A stretch of DNA of 64,000 nt from Pseudaminobacter sp040045035 (GCF_040045035.1 NZ_JBDZDS010000003.1:62001-126000); one strand, 5' to 3'; shown: positions 1 through 8,657, counted from the stretch's first letter. Program-made: numbers and translations. The notes: a model not told the origin generated them from the sequence alone.

Positions 1-321
1 ATAGGACCCCAGTTCGCACAAATCCTGCGTATCGGTCGTGGTATCCAGATCAGAGCCTTCCTCGAACTCGAACTTCATGTCATAGGAGCAGACAGTCCGG
101 CCATCGGCGATGGTGACTTCGACGCTCTCGCCGGGATTAAGCACGTCCCGGCCGAACACGTCCTCTTCCCATTCGTTGACGCCGACGGGAGAAGTGTAGA
201 ATCGGGTGAGCACGGATTGGGTTCCGTTCTTGAGCGTAAACACCAAGTCCTCAGCCTTCGCTGGCGCGGATGCAGCCAGAACGATCGCCGACGCCGCAAG
301 GGCGAAGCGGAATTTCTTCAT
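1..321 (-). CDS. Small secreted protein of unknown function, 3' end cut by the window edge
   Basis: The frame opens at ATG 321 with AGGA nine bases upstream and stays open for 107 codons to the window edge. The first 23 residues form a signal peptide (MKKFRFALAASAIVLAA, ending near AKA|ED), so the product is exported. The mature part has the pattern TSPVGVNEWEEDVFGRDVL, then NPGESVEVTI and CSYDMKFEFEEG, and near the edge a second cysteine (LCELGSY). This pattern occurs in small periplasmic proteins of many bacteria that databases often mislabel as argininosuccinate lyase; it has nothing of that enzyme. The two cysteines could form a disulfide. Function unknown; a stop codon is expected shortly beyond the edge. 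Confidence 0.8.
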   Translation of the reverse strand, partial: MKKFRFALAASAIVLAASAPAKAEDLVFTLKNGTQSVLTRFYTSPVGVNEWEEDVFGRDVLNPGESVEVTIADGRTVCSYDMKFEFEEGSDLDTTTDTQDLCELGSY

Positions 322-450
322 GATTTCATCCTGTTAGAAACTGATGAGAGCGCTCTCCGGGAGACTACCTACACGAGCGCCACATTCATTTGAAGATCGC
401 CGCCGTTCCATATTTGGGATGAATTGCGCTCGACGCGAAGGCAGACCCCA

Positions 451-574
451 TCTTCGTCATCCTCGGGCCGGAGCACTGAGCGAAGCGAAGTGCGGAGGTT
501 CCGGGGATCCCGCGAAGCGGCAATTGGTACCGGCCGCCCCACTTCGTCATCCTCGCCCCCCCCAAGGGGGGGGG
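451..574. repeat. Intergenic palindromic repeat cluster with a C8-AA-G9 tract
   Basis: The gap between the secreted-protein gene and the NlpC/P60 gene holds two direct copies of the 14-mer CTTCGTCATCCTCG (452-465 and 542-555). They are separated by GC-rich sequence containing the motif GAGCGAAGCGAAG. The second copy runs into eight C, AA and nine G (556-574), a near-perfect mononucleotide palindrome. Sequences of this style are scattered in intergenic regions of Mesorhizobium-like genomes. No coding capacity is seen here. Confidence 0.6.
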
Positions 575-585
575 AGAGCGCCCCC

Positions 586-1446
586 TCACAGCCGCCGGAA
601 CACCGAGGGGGCGCCGTATTGCGGGCGGATGCGCTCGATTGCGTCCTTCAGCGGCTCGCGGGTGACCATCATGGTGTTGCCGCTGGCGTGAATGATGTTT
701 TCCGCATCGACCATGATCGCGACATGGCCCGACCAGAAGACAAGGTCGCCGCGCTGCAGGCCGGAATAATCCGCGCCCGTCGCCACCGGCTCGCCAATGG
801 TCGCTGCCTGCATGTCGGAATCGCGCAGCACCTTGCGCCCGGCCATCAGCAGGGAAAGCTGCGCAAGGCCCGAGCAGTCGATGCCGAAGCCGGAAACGCC
901 GCCCCACAGATAGGGCGTGTTGATAAGTTTCTCGGCCACCGCGACGAAATCGGCGGCGGCATGATCAAGCGGCGCAAGATGCGAGTCGATCACGGCCTCG
1001 CCGGAAGGCAGCAGCGCATAGCGCGTGCCGCGCGTTTCGGCATGGCCGACGACGGTGACGAGCGAGCCCATGGACAGCTCACCCGCGCGGGCAAAGCGCA
1101 GGTCGGCGCCCGGGTAGACAAAACTGCGCGGCGCGATCACTCGGTGCGTCGGCGCGTGTTCACGCGGGCCAATGTCGGTTTCCGCGACATAGCCGACATA
1201 GCCGTCGCGCTCGCATTGCATCCACACCCAGCCCGGCGTCTCGTCGAAGACCAGCACGTCGTCGCCATAAATCAGTTGCGTGTCGATGCCGGAATCGGCG
1301 CGCGGCTCCTTCTTGACGTCGGCCACCGAGGCGGTGATCCGCGCCGGGCGGCCCGTGACAAAACGTTCGGCGGAAACTTGGCCCTTCAGGCGGGCATCGG
1401 CGAGGTCTGCACGGAAGGCATGCAGGCGGCGGTCGTGGGCAGTCAA
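586..1446 (-). CDS. NlpC/P60 family cell-wall peptidase with SH3-like N-terminal region
   Basis: 286 residues starting at TTG 1446, which overlaps the stop of the upstream MarR-type gene as TTGA, a layout typical of translational coupling. Residues 45-160 look like bacterial SH3 repeats (LVFDETPGWVWMQCERDGYVGYV). The C-terminal 120 residues are an NlpC/P60 catalytic domain with Cys191 in GIDCSG, His241 in SGHVAIMVD and His253 in IIHASG as the Cys-His-His triad. Such enzymes usually cut gamma-D-Glu-diaminopimelate or similar peptidoglycan peptide bonds. No signal peptide is visible from this start, so either export is atypical or it acts on recycled muropeptides in the cytoplasm. The M17 aminopeptidase upstream on the same strand fits peptide recycling. 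Confidence 0.88.
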   Translation of the reverse strand: MTAHDRRLHAFRADLADARLKGQVSAERFVTGRPARITASVADVKKEPRADSGIDTQLIYGDDVLVFDETPGWVWMQCERDGYVGYVAETDIGPREHAPTHRVIAPRSFVYPGADLRFARAGELSMGSLVTVVGHAETRGTRYALLPSGEAVIDSHLAPLDHAAADFVAVAEKLINTPYLWGGVSGFGIDCSGLAQLSLLMAGRKVLRDSDMQAATIGEPVATGADYSGLQRGDLVFWSGHVAIMVDAENIIHASGNTMMVTREPLKDAIERIRPQYGAPSVFRRL

Positions 1447-1793
1447 ATCGGCAACTCCATTGCTTTGGCGATGATAGCATCGCCGAAACGTTCGACATAG
1501 AGCGCGCCTTCCACGGTGCGCTTGATGAGCACGTTGCGCTTGTCGAGTTCGTCGCGGTGGCGGGACACGAGCTTGAGCGCGCCCATCGTGTCGAGCGCGC
1601 GCGTGATCACCGGCTTGGTGACGTTGAGCCGCGCGGCGAGCCCGCGCACCGTGTGCGGCGGCGGGTCGAGATAGATGGTGAGCAAGATTGCCATCTGCCT
1701 CACCGTCAGGTCGGGCGCGTCGTCGCGCACTTCGGACAGGTTGACCTGTTGCCAAAGTCGCAAGGCCTGACTCGGACGCAAATGGACTGCCAT
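1443..1793 (-). CDS. MarR-type winged-helix regulator
   Basis: 116 residues, short for a MarR protein (usually about 140-160). The centre is a winged helix: LTVRQMAILLTIYLDPPPHTVRGLAARL, then the recognition region NVTKPVITRALDTMGALKLV and a wing with SRHRDELDKRNV. The C-terminal dimerisation helix is present but short (EGALYVERFGDAIIAKAM). It lies between the aminopeptidase gene (58-base gap) and the NlpC/P60 gene (4-base overlap), so the three probably share a transcript and it may control the unit. The ligand is unknown. The upstream sequence has only a weak ribosome binding site. Confidence 0.82.
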   Translation of the reverse strand: MAVHLRPSQALRLWQQVNLSEVRDDAPDLTVRQMAILLTIYLDPPPHTVRGLAARLNVTKPVITRALDTMGALKLVSRHRDELDKRNVLIKRTVEGALYVERFGDAIIAKAMELPI

Positions 1794-1851
1794 GCGCCCG
1801 AGAATGCACCGAAAACGTTTCGGTTCCGTTTCAGTCCTTGCAAGGCAACCA

Positions 1852-3225
1852 TCAGCCGAAGCGGGTCGCGATCACCCTCTCCAGCGCGCGGATGGCCTGC
1901 GCCTCGCCGCCGACCGGGCCGTAGGGCCGCTCGGTCGGGTTCCAGGCGAAGATGTCGAAATGCGCCCAGCTCTTCGCCTTCTCGACGAAGCGCTGCAGGA
2001 ACAGCGCCGCCGTGATCGAGCCGGCAAACGCGTCGGTGGTGACGTTGTTGATGTCGGCCACCTTCGACGAGAGCTTGGCGTCGTAGGGCTTCCAGAGCGG
2101 CATGCGCCAGATCGGGTCCTCGACCTCGACCGCCGCCGTCGCGAGTTCGGCGGCGAGCGCGTTGTCCCCGGTGTAGAAGGGCGGCAGGTCGGGACCCAGC
2201 GCCACACGGGCGGCACCGGTCAGGGTCGCCATGTCGATCAGCAGTTCCGGCGCTTCCTCGTCGGCCAGCGCCAGCGCATCGGCAAGGATCAGCCGGCCTT
2301 CGGCGTCGGTGTTGCCGATCTCGACAGTCAGCCCCTTGCGGCTCTGCAGCACGTCGCCGGGGCGGAAGGCGTTGGCGGAGATGGAATTTTCCACGGCCGG
2401 GATCAGCACGCGCAGGCGCACCGGCAGGTCGGAAGCCATGATCATCGAGGCAAGGCCGAGCACATTCGCCGCGCCGCCCATGTCCTTCTTCATGAGCAGC
2501 ATGCCGCTGGCCGGCTTGATGTCGAGACCGCCCGTGTCGAAGCACACGCCCTTGCCCACCAGCGTCACCTTGGGCGCATCCTTCTTCCCCCAGACCATGT
2601 CGATGAGTCGCGGCGCGGTGGCGGAGGCGCGGCCTACGGCGTGGATCATGGGGAAGTTGCGCTTCAGGAGGTCGTCGCCCTCGGTCACCTCGACCTTGGC
2701 CTTGTGATGCTTGGCGAGCTTGCGCACTGCAGCCTCGAGCGCATCGGGGCCCATGTCGCTGGTCGGCGTGTTGACCAGATCGCGGGCCAGGAAGACTGCG
2801 TCGGCGACGCGCGCTACCTCGGCGCGGTCGACGCCGGCGGGCAGCGAGAAGCGCAGGTCCTTGCCGGGCTTCTTGCCGTAGCGGGTGAAGACATAGCCGC
2901 CCAGCACAATGCCGAGCGCGGCGAGGGCCGGCTTGGCCGGCGTCTCGGCAAAGTGCCAGTCGCCCTCGGGAAGGCTGCGGGCCAGGGCGCCGAGCGCCAG
3001 CGCGCCATTCCCCTCCCCGCCATTGCCGAGGCCGAACAGCGCGCCGGCAACCGAGCCGTCGGCGCCGGGCAGCGCCAGCGTGCGGCCGGCCTCGCCGGCA
3101 AAGCCGTTCTGCTTCGCCCAGGCGACGGCGGCGGCATCGAGCCCGGCGCCTTCGAGGCCGTCCTTGGCGATGAGATGAACCGGGCGGGACTGTTTCGGCT
3201 TCTTGTCAGTGAGGGCGAGCGGCAT
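1852..3225 (-). CDS. M17 leucyl aminopeptidase family protein
   Basis: 457 residues from ATG 3225, chosen because AAGGA lies eight bases upstream; an earlier in-frame start lacks this. The M17 metallopeptidase core is clear: GKGVCFDTGGLDIKP contributes the first metal-binding Asp and a catalytic Lys region, MKKDMGGAA follows, and NTDAEGRLILADAL is the family signature with the metal-binding Asp and Glu and catalytic Arg. These cytoplasmic hexameric zinc or manganese enzymes remove N-terminal residues from peptides. The length is slightly below the roughly 500 of E. coli PepA, as in the alphaproteobacterial paralogues. It heads a likely unit with the MarR and NlpC/P60 genes. Confidence 0.92.
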   Translation of the reverse strand: MPLALTDKKPKQSRPVHLIAKDGLEGAGLDAAAVAWAKQNGFAGEAGRTLALPGADGSVAGALFGLGNGGEGNGALALGALARSLPEGDWHFAETPAKPALAALGIVLGGYVFTRYGKKPGKDLRFSLPAGVDRAEVARVADAVFLARDLVNTPTSDMGPDALEAAVRKLAKHHKAKVEVTEGDDLLKRNFPMIHAVGRASATAPRLIDMVWGKKDAPKVTLVGKGVCFDTGGLDIKPASGMLLMKKDMGGAANVLGLASMIMASDLPVRLRVLIPAVENSISANAFRPGDVLQSRKGLTVEIGNTDAEGRLILADALALADEEAPELLIDMATLTGAARVALGPDLPPFYTGDNALAAELATAAVEVEDPIWRMPLWKPYDAKLSSKVADINNVTTDAFAGSITAALFLQRFVEKAKSWAHFDIFAWNPTERPYGPVGGEAQAIRALERVIATRFG

Positions 3226-3310
3226 CAGGGGTTCCTTGACTTGATCGGGACAGCAGGCCGTTTCGGACCGGCTCATTGCGGCGCAAGCCGCCGGTGCATT
3301 TCTATCGCCA

Positions 3311-3340
3311 AGCCGCGCGCCTGCAAAGCGCCGCGCGGCT
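3311..3340 (-). terminator. GC-rich hairpin downstream of the DsbA-like gene
   Basis: A nine-base perfect stem (AGCCGCGCG at 3311-3319 with CGCGCGGCT at 3332-3340) begins 18 bases past the stop of the minus-strand thiol protein gene. There is no uridine run, so it could be a weak or Rho-assisted terminator or just a stable 3' end. Confidence 0.3.
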
Positions 3341-3358
3341 CGCAGGCGAGCGAAGGAA

Positions 3359-3973
3359 CTATGCCGCCCGCGCTGCCGCGATCGCCTTGACCAGGTCCCG
3401 CTCCTGCATCATGCCGGGGTGGATCGCGCTACCGACGATGAAGGAAGGGGTGCCGCGGAAGTGGAATGCACGTGCTTGCGCATAGTTGCGAGCCAGCACG
3501 TCTTGGATACGCCTGCCATCTTTGTGCAGCGACTCCTTCAACAGGGCCGGGTCGAGGCCAGCCCTGGCCAGGATCTTTTCGGCCCCATACCACTGAAGCT
3601 GCTGCCTGTTGGCCATCAGCGCCCGCATGGCCTTGGCATATTGGCCGGTCTCACCCGCAGCCAGCACCAGGCCCGCAGCTTGGACGGAAGCCTCGCCGAA
3701 GATCGGCCAGTCCTTCATCACCAGCCGCACCTTGCCGTCACGCTCGACCACGTTCATGAGGTCCGGAAAACCCCATTTGCAATAAGAGCACTGGTAGTCG
3801 AAGAATTCCACGATGGTGACATCACCATCAGGATTGCCGAGCACGGGAATATCGGGGTCGAACAGAACCTCCTTTGCCATCGCGCGCGGCTGCGCAAGCG
3901 CGAGCCCTTCCGGAAGCATCAGCGATGCGGCACCAACAACGGTACCGGCAAGCATCTGGCGTCTGCTGATCAT
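3359..3973 (-). CDS. DsbA-family thiol:disulfide oxidoreductase, Tat-type signal
   Basis: 204 residues. The N-terminus MISRRQMLAG followed by a hydrophobic stretch up to ALAQP is a twin-arginine-like export signal, so the protein should work in the periplasm. The thioredoxin fold carries the redox motif CSYC at residues 62-65 inside FFDYQCSYCKWGFPDL, and the cis-Pro loop is in FRGTPSFIVG. This is the DsbA/DsbG-like class common in alphaproteobacteria (Pfam DSBA or Thioredoxin_4). It would oxidise or isomerise disulfides in exported proteins. No DsbB partner is nearby. The gene stands alone, 133 bases downstream of the aminopeptidase start. Confidence 0.9.
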   Translation of the reverse strand: MISRRQMLAGTVVGAASLMLPEGLALAQPRAMAKEVLFDPDIPVLGNPDGDVTIVEFFDYQCSYCKWGFPDLMNVVERDGKVRLVMKDWPIFGEASVQAAGLVLAAGETGQYAKAMRALMANRQQLQWYGAEKILARAGLDPALLKESLHKDGRRIQDVLARNYAQARAFHFRGTPSFIVGSAIHPGMMQERDLVKAIAAARAA

Positions 3974-4154
3974 GTGAGATCTTTTTCCTTGCTATGACTG
4001 CCCGACGTCAAGCGCGACTTTCAGGGCGCCCTTGGCACACGGATATGCAGGGGAATTATGTTCTGTTTGAGGGGGAAAACCCGGTTGGGGGTCGCCCCCG
4101 AGAGCTGCCCCGGTCCGGACGAAAGGCGTACCGAGAGCGCCACGGCAACCCTCG

Positions 4155-4176
4155 TTAACCGTGCGTTAGGGTTAAC
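4155..4176. promoter_or_regulatory. CtrA-like binding site cluster upstream of tadD
   Basis: TTAA-N7-TTAG (4155-4169) is followed at once by GTTAAC (4171-4176), close to the CtrA consensus TTAA-N7-TTAA. It lies about 65-90 bases upstream of the tadD start, a suitable place for a regulator. Binding is inferred from the motif only. Confidence 0.4.
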
Positions 4177-4242
4177 AGAATATTTCTCCAAAAGCGGAGT
4201 GGCCGGGAACGGCCCGCAGGGGCGGATGGAGAACCGACGTCG

Positions 4243-5073
4243 ATGTCGAGCGAGCGCAGGTGGAACGCAACCGGAAAACGGATGATGACGGCGACCCTGC
4301 TGCTGGCGCTGGCGGCCGGCGTCGCCGGGTGCGCCACGACGGACAAGATGTCGACGGGGTCGATCGCGCGCGCATCGGGCAAGCCGGTGGAGAGCATGTC
4401 GTCGAGCGAACTGGGAAGCGCTGCCGCCTCGCTCGGCAAGGCCTATGCCCAGACCCCCAACGACAAGGCCACTGCCCTGCGCTACGCCAGCGTGCTCGGG
4501 ATGAACGGTCAGGCCGACCAGGCCCTCGCCGTCATGCGCAAGCTGGCCATCGCCCTGCCCAAGGACCGCGAAGTGCTGGCAGCCTACGGCAAGGCCCTTG
4601 CGGCCGTCGGCGAGTTCGAGCCGGCGTTGGACGCCGTCCGGCGCGCCCAGACGCCCGAATATCCTGACTGGAAGCTGGCCTCGGCCGAAGGCGCGATCCT
4701 CGACCAGATCGGCCGGGCCGAGCAGGCACGCCAGCTCTATCGCAAGGCGCTGGACATCAAGCCAAACGAACCGTCGGTGCTGTCCAACCTCGGCATGTCC
4801 TACCTGCTGGAGGGCGACCTCAAGACCGCGGAGACCTATATGCGCTCGGCCGCCGCCGCGCCCGACTCCGACAGCCGCGTGCGGCAGAACCTGGCATTGG
4901 TGGTGGGGCTGCAGGGTCGCTTCGACGAAGCCGAGCAGATTGCCCGCCGCGAGCTTTCGCCCGAGCAGGCCCAGGCAAATGTCGCCTATCTGCGCGGCAT
5001 GCTCTCGCAGCAGAACGCCTGGAACCAGATCAAGAACCAGGACAAGAAGACGCCCGCCACGGCCACGAACTGA
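4243..5073 (+). CDS. tadD: TadD-like TPR lipoprotein of the Tad/Flp pilus
   Basis: 276 residues. A lipoprotein signal (MMTATLLLALAAGVAGC, lipobox Cys30) predicts an outer-membrane-anchored periplasmic protein. The rest is tetratricopeptide repeats, for example the helix pairs around AYAQTPNDKATALRYASVLG, LPKDREVLAAYGKALAAVG, ALDIKPNEPSVLSNLGMSYL and DSRVRQNLALVVGLQGRFDEA. TadD acts as a pilotin-like factor for the secretin in Tad systems. The gene converges on tadC, with a strong shared terminator between them. A second in-frame ATG pair at residues 14-15 would give a shorter leader and is equally plausible. Confidence 0.9.
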   Translation: MSSERRWNATGKRMMTATLLLALAAGVAGCATTDKMSTGSIARASGKPVESMSSSELGSAAASLGKAYAQTPNDKATALRYASVLGMNGQADQALAVMRKLAIALPKDREVLAAYGKALAAVGEFEPALDAVRRAQTPEYPDWKLASAEGAILDQIGRAEQARQLYRKALDIKPNEPSVLSNLGMSYLLEGDLKTAETYMRSAAAAPDSDSRVRQNLALVVGLQGRFDEAEQIARRELSPEQAQANVAYLRGMLSQQNAWNQIKNQDKKTPATATN

Positions 5074-5098
5074 ACGGCCGATACGAAGGCGCATCGCC

Positions 5099-5142
5099 AA
5101 AAGCACAAGCCGCGCGGCATCAACCGCGCGGCTTGTGCTTTT
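5099..5142. terminator. Bidirectional intrinsic terminator between tadD and tadC
   Basis: A perfect 19-base inverted repeat (5099-5117 with 5124-5142) has a six-base loop CATCAA. It begins with AAAA and ends with TTTT, so it can end transcription from both converging units. It lies 26 bases after each stop codon. Confidence 0.92.
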
Positions 5143-5168
5143 CATGGCGTTGTCGCTTGCCCCTGCCC

Positions 5169-6158
5169 TCAGAAGAGGCCGCGCTCGCTGACCTGGATCC
5201 CGGCAGGGCCAAGGATGACGGCGAACAGGACGGGCAGGAAAAACAGGATCATCGGCACCGTGAGTTTCGGCGGCAATGCTGCGGCCTTCTTCTCCGCCGC
5301 GTTCATGCGCATCTCGCGGCTTTCATTGGCCAGCACCCTGAGCGCATTCGCCACTGGTGTGCCGTAGCGCTCGGCCTGGATCAGTGCCTGCGCCACCGAC
5401 TTGACCGATTCCAGTCCGGTACGGATTGACAGGTTCTCATAGGCCTGCTTCCGCTCCTGCAGGTAGGACAGCTCGGCGTTGGTCAGGATCAACTCCTCGG
5501 CGAGTTCCACCGACTGCGAGCCGATCTCGTCGGCAACCCTGCGCAGCGCCGCTTCGATCGACATGCCCGATTCCACGCAGATCAGCATCAGGTCGAGCGC
5601 GTCCGGCCAGGCCATCTGGATGGACTGTTTACGCTTGGAGGCGCGGTTGCTGACATAGATGATGGGTGCGTAGAAGCCTGCGTAGGCGAAGACGATGCAG
5701 ACGAACAGCTTCACAAGGCCGGGCTGCTCGGGCAAGCCGCCCAGGAACAGCACGTAGACGCCGGCAAGCGCAAAGCCCGCAAAAGGCAGAACGAGGCGGA
5801 AGAACAGGAACTTCGTCAGCGGGTTCTGGCCGCGAAAGCCGGCCACCTTGAGCTTGTTCAGCGTGCTTTCGTCGACCAGCGCGCGTTTCAGGTCCAGACG
5901 CTCGACTATGTGGCGCATGCCGATCGACTGTTCCTCGCGCAACCCCTTGCGACGGCGATCGGCCTCGGCGGCAAGCCGTGCACGCTGCTTGGCGCGCAGT
6001 TCCTCGCGCTCGAGCGCCACCACCTTCATTCGCGACTTGAGCGGGTTGCCACCGAGTGCGGGCAATACCGTGAAGACGGTCGCGAAGACGGCAATGCTGA
6101 CGAGCAGCGCGATCAGGAACGATGGGTCGGTAATGGCCTTGACGACGTGATCGGTCAT
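5169..6158 (-). CDS. tadC: TadC, inner-membrane platform protein of the Tad pilus
   Basis: 329 residues from ATG 6158, six bases after the tadB stop. A first membrane segment (FLIALLVSIAVFATVFTVL) is followed by a charged cytoplasmic loop rich in Arg and Lys, two further membrane segments (FLFFRLVLPFAGFALAGVYV and KLFVCIVFAYAGFYAPIIYV), a T2SSF/GspF domain with CVESGMSIEAALRRVADEIG and ERYGTPVANALRVLANESRE, and a last segment VPMILFFLPVLFAVILGP. With TadB it forms the platform on which the CpaF ATPase drives pilin assembly. It is the last gene of the minus-strand tad unit. Confidence 0.95.
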   Translation of the reverse strand: MTDHVVKAITDPSFLIALLVSIAVFATVFTVLPALGGNPLKSRMKVVALEREELRAKQRARLAAEADRRRKGLREEQSIGMRHIVERLDLKRALVDESTLNKLKVAGFRGQNPLTKFLFFRLVLPFAGFALAGVYVLFLGGLPEQPGLVKLFVCIVFAYAGFYAPIIYVSNRASKRKQSIQMAWPDALDLMLICVESGMSIEAALRRVADEIGSQSVELAEELILTNAELSYLQERKQAYENLSIRTGLESVKSVAQALIQAERYGTPVANALRVLANESREMRMNAAEKKAAALPPKLTVPMILFFLPVLFAVILGPAGIQVSERGLF

Positions 6159-6163
6159 GTCCC

Positions 6164-7177
6164 CTAGACCTCGAAGTTCATCATCTTGCGCATCACGAAA
6201 ATGCCGATCGACATCCAGATGCCGGAGATGCCGAGAATGAGATGCCCGGTGCTCGTCGTGAAAAGCGGCATGATATAGTTGGGGTTGGACAGATAGACGA
6301 GGAAGGCGACGATGAACGGCAGCGCGCCGATGATCACCGCCGACGCCTTGGCTTCCATGGACAGCGCCTGGACCTTGGCTTTCATCTTCTTGCGGTCGCG
6401 CAGCACCCGGGAAAGATTGCCGAGCGCCTCGGACAGGTTGCCGCCGGCTTGGCTCTGAATCTGGATGACGATGCCGAAGAAGCCTGCCTCTGCGCAAGGC
6501 ATGGTCTCGCCCATCCGCAAGGCCGCGTCGGGAATCGACAGGCCAACCTGCTGGGCCTCGACGATGCGGCGGAACTCGGTCTTGACCGGTTCGGGCGCTT
6601 CGCTGGCGATCAGGCGGATGCCGTCATTCAGTGGCAGGCCCGACTTTACCGCGCGCACGATGATGTCGAGGGCGTTGGGAAACTCGTTGAGGAACGCCTT
6701 GACGCGGCGCGCCCGTTTGAAGGACACGAACCAGCGCGGCATGCCGAGCGAACCGGCGAGAAGGACGCCCGGCAACACGATCAAGGGTGCGCCCAGAATA
6801 AAGAGCAGCAGGGTCAGGCCCACGCCGCAGACGGCCGAATAGATGTAGAAGCGCTCGAGCGAAACCTGCATTCCCGCTTGGCGCAGCTGGATGCGCAACG
6901 GCGGCTTCTTGACGTTCTGGTCCTTGACCTTCTGCTTCTGTTCCAGATCCTTCAGCGAATCCTGCACCGACTTGCGGCGCTTGGCGGCCTCCGCCACACG
7001 GTCGCGCGCCGCCTTGACCACCGAACGATCCGTCTCGGCGTATTTGACCGTCTGCAGCCGCCTCTCGGCCTTCTTCTCGTTTTCCAGGGACCTGAACAGG
7101 AAGGCATAGGCCACGGCACCAGCGCTAAGGCTGGCCAGCACGATGAAGCCCAATACCGTCAGGTCCAGTCCGAACAT
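6164..7177 (-). CDS. tadB: TadB, inner-membrane platform protein of the Tad pilus
   Basis: 337 residues from ATG 7177, 13 bases after the cpaF stop; the frame is open further upstream but that part is the cpaF coding region. The N-terminal membrane segment (LTVLGFIVLASLSAGAVAYA) is followed by a long basic helical region (residues about 30-95), a membrane hairpin, the GspF domain (NEFPNALDIIVRAVKSGLPL, and IQIQSQAGGNLSEALGNLS) and C-terminal membrane segments. It is a paralogue of TadC and the two probably form a heteromeric platform. Confidence 0.95.
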   Translation of the reverse strand: MFGLDLTVLGFIVLASLSAGAVAYAFLFRSLENEKKAERRLQTVKYAETDRSVVKAARDRVAEAAKRRKSVQDSLKDLEQKQKVKDQNVKKPPLRIQLRQAGMQVSLERFYIYSAVCGVGLTLLLFILGAPLIVLPGVLLAGSLGMPRWFVSFKRARRVKAFLNEFPNALDIIVRAVKSGLPLNDGIRLIASEAPEPVKTEFRRIVEAQQVGLSIPDAALRMGETMPCAEAGFFGIVIQIQSQAGGNLSEALGNLSRVLRDRKKMKAKVQALSMEAKASAVIIGALPFIVAFLVYLSNPNYIMPLFTTSTGHLILGISGIWMSIGIFVMRKMMNFEV

Positions 7178-7190
7178 CTCGTCCCGCTTC

Positions 7191-8657
7191 TCAATCTGCT
7201 CGTTTTTCCATGGCTTCCAGTGCGTTGGCGAGCCGCTGCTCCTCGCCGTAATAGCGTGCCCGGTCCCAGAAGTTCGGCCTTCCGACCCCGGTGGAGACAT
7301 GCTCGCCGATCAGCCTGCCCGAACCATCCTCGCCCTTGATGTTATAGAGGACGAGATCCTGGGTGATGATGACGTCGCCTTCCATGCCGATCACCTCGGT
7401 GACGTGGGTGATGCGGCGCGAGCCGTCGCGCAAGCGCGCCGCCTGGATGATGACATCGACGGAACCGACGATGATCTCGCGCACGGTCTTCTGCGGCAGC
7501 GAATAACCGCCCATGGCAATCATGGATTCCATGCGGTTCAGGCATTCACGCGGGCTGTTGGAGTGGATGGTGCCCATCGAGCCGTCATGGCCGGTGTTCA
7601 TCGCCTGCAGGAGGTCGAAAACCTCCGGTCCGCGCACCTCGCCGACGATGATGCGTTCGGGACGCATGCGCAGGCAGTTCTTGACCAGGTCGCGCATGGT
7701 CACCTCGCCCTCGCCTTCCAGGTTCGGAGGGCGCGTTTCGAGGCGCACGACATGCGGCTGCTGCAGCTGCAGTTCGGCGGAGTCTTCGCAGGTGATGACG
7801 CGCTCGTCGCGGTCGACATAGTTGGTCAGGCAGTTGAGCAGCGTCGTCTTGCCCGAGCCGGTACCGCCCGAGATGATGACGTTGCAGCGCACCCGGCCGA
7901 TGATCTTCAGAACCTCCGCGCCTTCGGGCGAGATGGCGCCGAAGCGCACGAGCTGGTCGAGGGTCAGCTTGTCCTTCTTGAACTTGCGGATGGTGAGCGC
8001 GGTGCCGTCGATCGCCAGCGGCGGGGCGATGACGTTGACGCGGCTGCCGTCCGGAAGGCGCGCGTCGCAGATCGGGCTCGATTCGTCCACGCGGCGGCCG
8101 ACCTGACTGACGATGCGCTGGCAAATGTTGAGCAGCTGCTGATTGTCGCGGAATCGGATACCGGTCTGCTCGACCTTGCCGTTGACTTCGATGAATACCT
8201 GCTTGGCGCCATTGACCATGATGTCGGCGATGTCGTCGCGAGCCAGCAGCGGCTCGAGCGGACCGTAGCCAAGCACGTCGTTGCAGATGTCCTCGAGCAG
8301 TTCCTCCTGCTCGGAGATCGACATCGCGAAGTTCTTGATCGCGATGATGTCGTTGACGATGTCGCGGATTTCCTCGCGCGCGCTCTCGGGATCGAGTTTG
8401 GCGAGCTGCGACAGGTCGATCGTGTCGATCAGCGCGGAAAAGACCTGGGATTTGGTGTCGTAATAGGTCTCGCTGCGCTCGCGCGGCGCGCGGCGCGGAT
8501 CGGGCGCCAGCGACGGCGCCTCGACGGGGCGGCGCGGGGCCGGCGCCGCGGCGATCTTGGTCTCGATGACAGGCGCCGCCGCCGCCGCCACCGGAGCGGG
8601 CGCGCGGAATTCGGGCTTTGCCCGGCTTCCGTCATCACTGCCTCTTCTGCCAAACAT
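7191..8657 (-). CDS. cpaF: CpaF/TadA, ATPase of the Tad pilus
   Basis: 488 residues. A low-complexity Ala/Pro-rich N-terminus (residues 15-60) precedes the type II/IV secretion ATPase domain. Walker A is GGTGSGKTT (about residues 264-272), the Asp box lies around TCEDSAELQLQQPHVVRLE, Walker B around RPERIIVGEVRGPEVFDLL and the His box around NTGHDGSMGTIHSNSP. Cytoplasmic hexamers of this ATPase power assembly, and probably retraction, of Flp pili. Spacing to cpaE is 23 bases and to tadB 13 bases, consistent with one operon. Confidence 0.97.
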   Translation of the reverse strand: MFGRRGSDDGSRAKPEFRAPAPVAAAAAPVIETKIAAAPAPRRPVEAPSLAPDPRRAPRERSETYYDTKSQVFSALIDTIDLSQLAKLDPESAREEIRDIVNDIIAIKNFAMSISEQEELLEDICNDVLGYGPLEPLLARDDIADIMVNGAKQVFIEVNGKVEQTGIRFRDNQQLLNICQRIVSQVGRRVDESSPICDARLPDGSRVNVIAPPLAIDGTALTIRKFKKDKLTLDQLVRFGAISPEGAEVLKIIGRVRCNVIISGGTGSGKTTLLNCLTNYVDRDERVITCEDSAELQLQQPHVVRLETRPPNLEGEGEVTMRDLVKNCLRMRPERIIVGEVRGPEVFDLLQAMNTGHDGSMGTIHSNSPRECLNRMESMIAMGGYSLPQKTVREIIVGSVDVIIQAARLRDGSRRITHVTEVIGMEGDVIITQDLVLYNIKGEDGSGRLIGEHVSTGVGRPNFWDRARYYGEEQRLANALEAMEKRAD

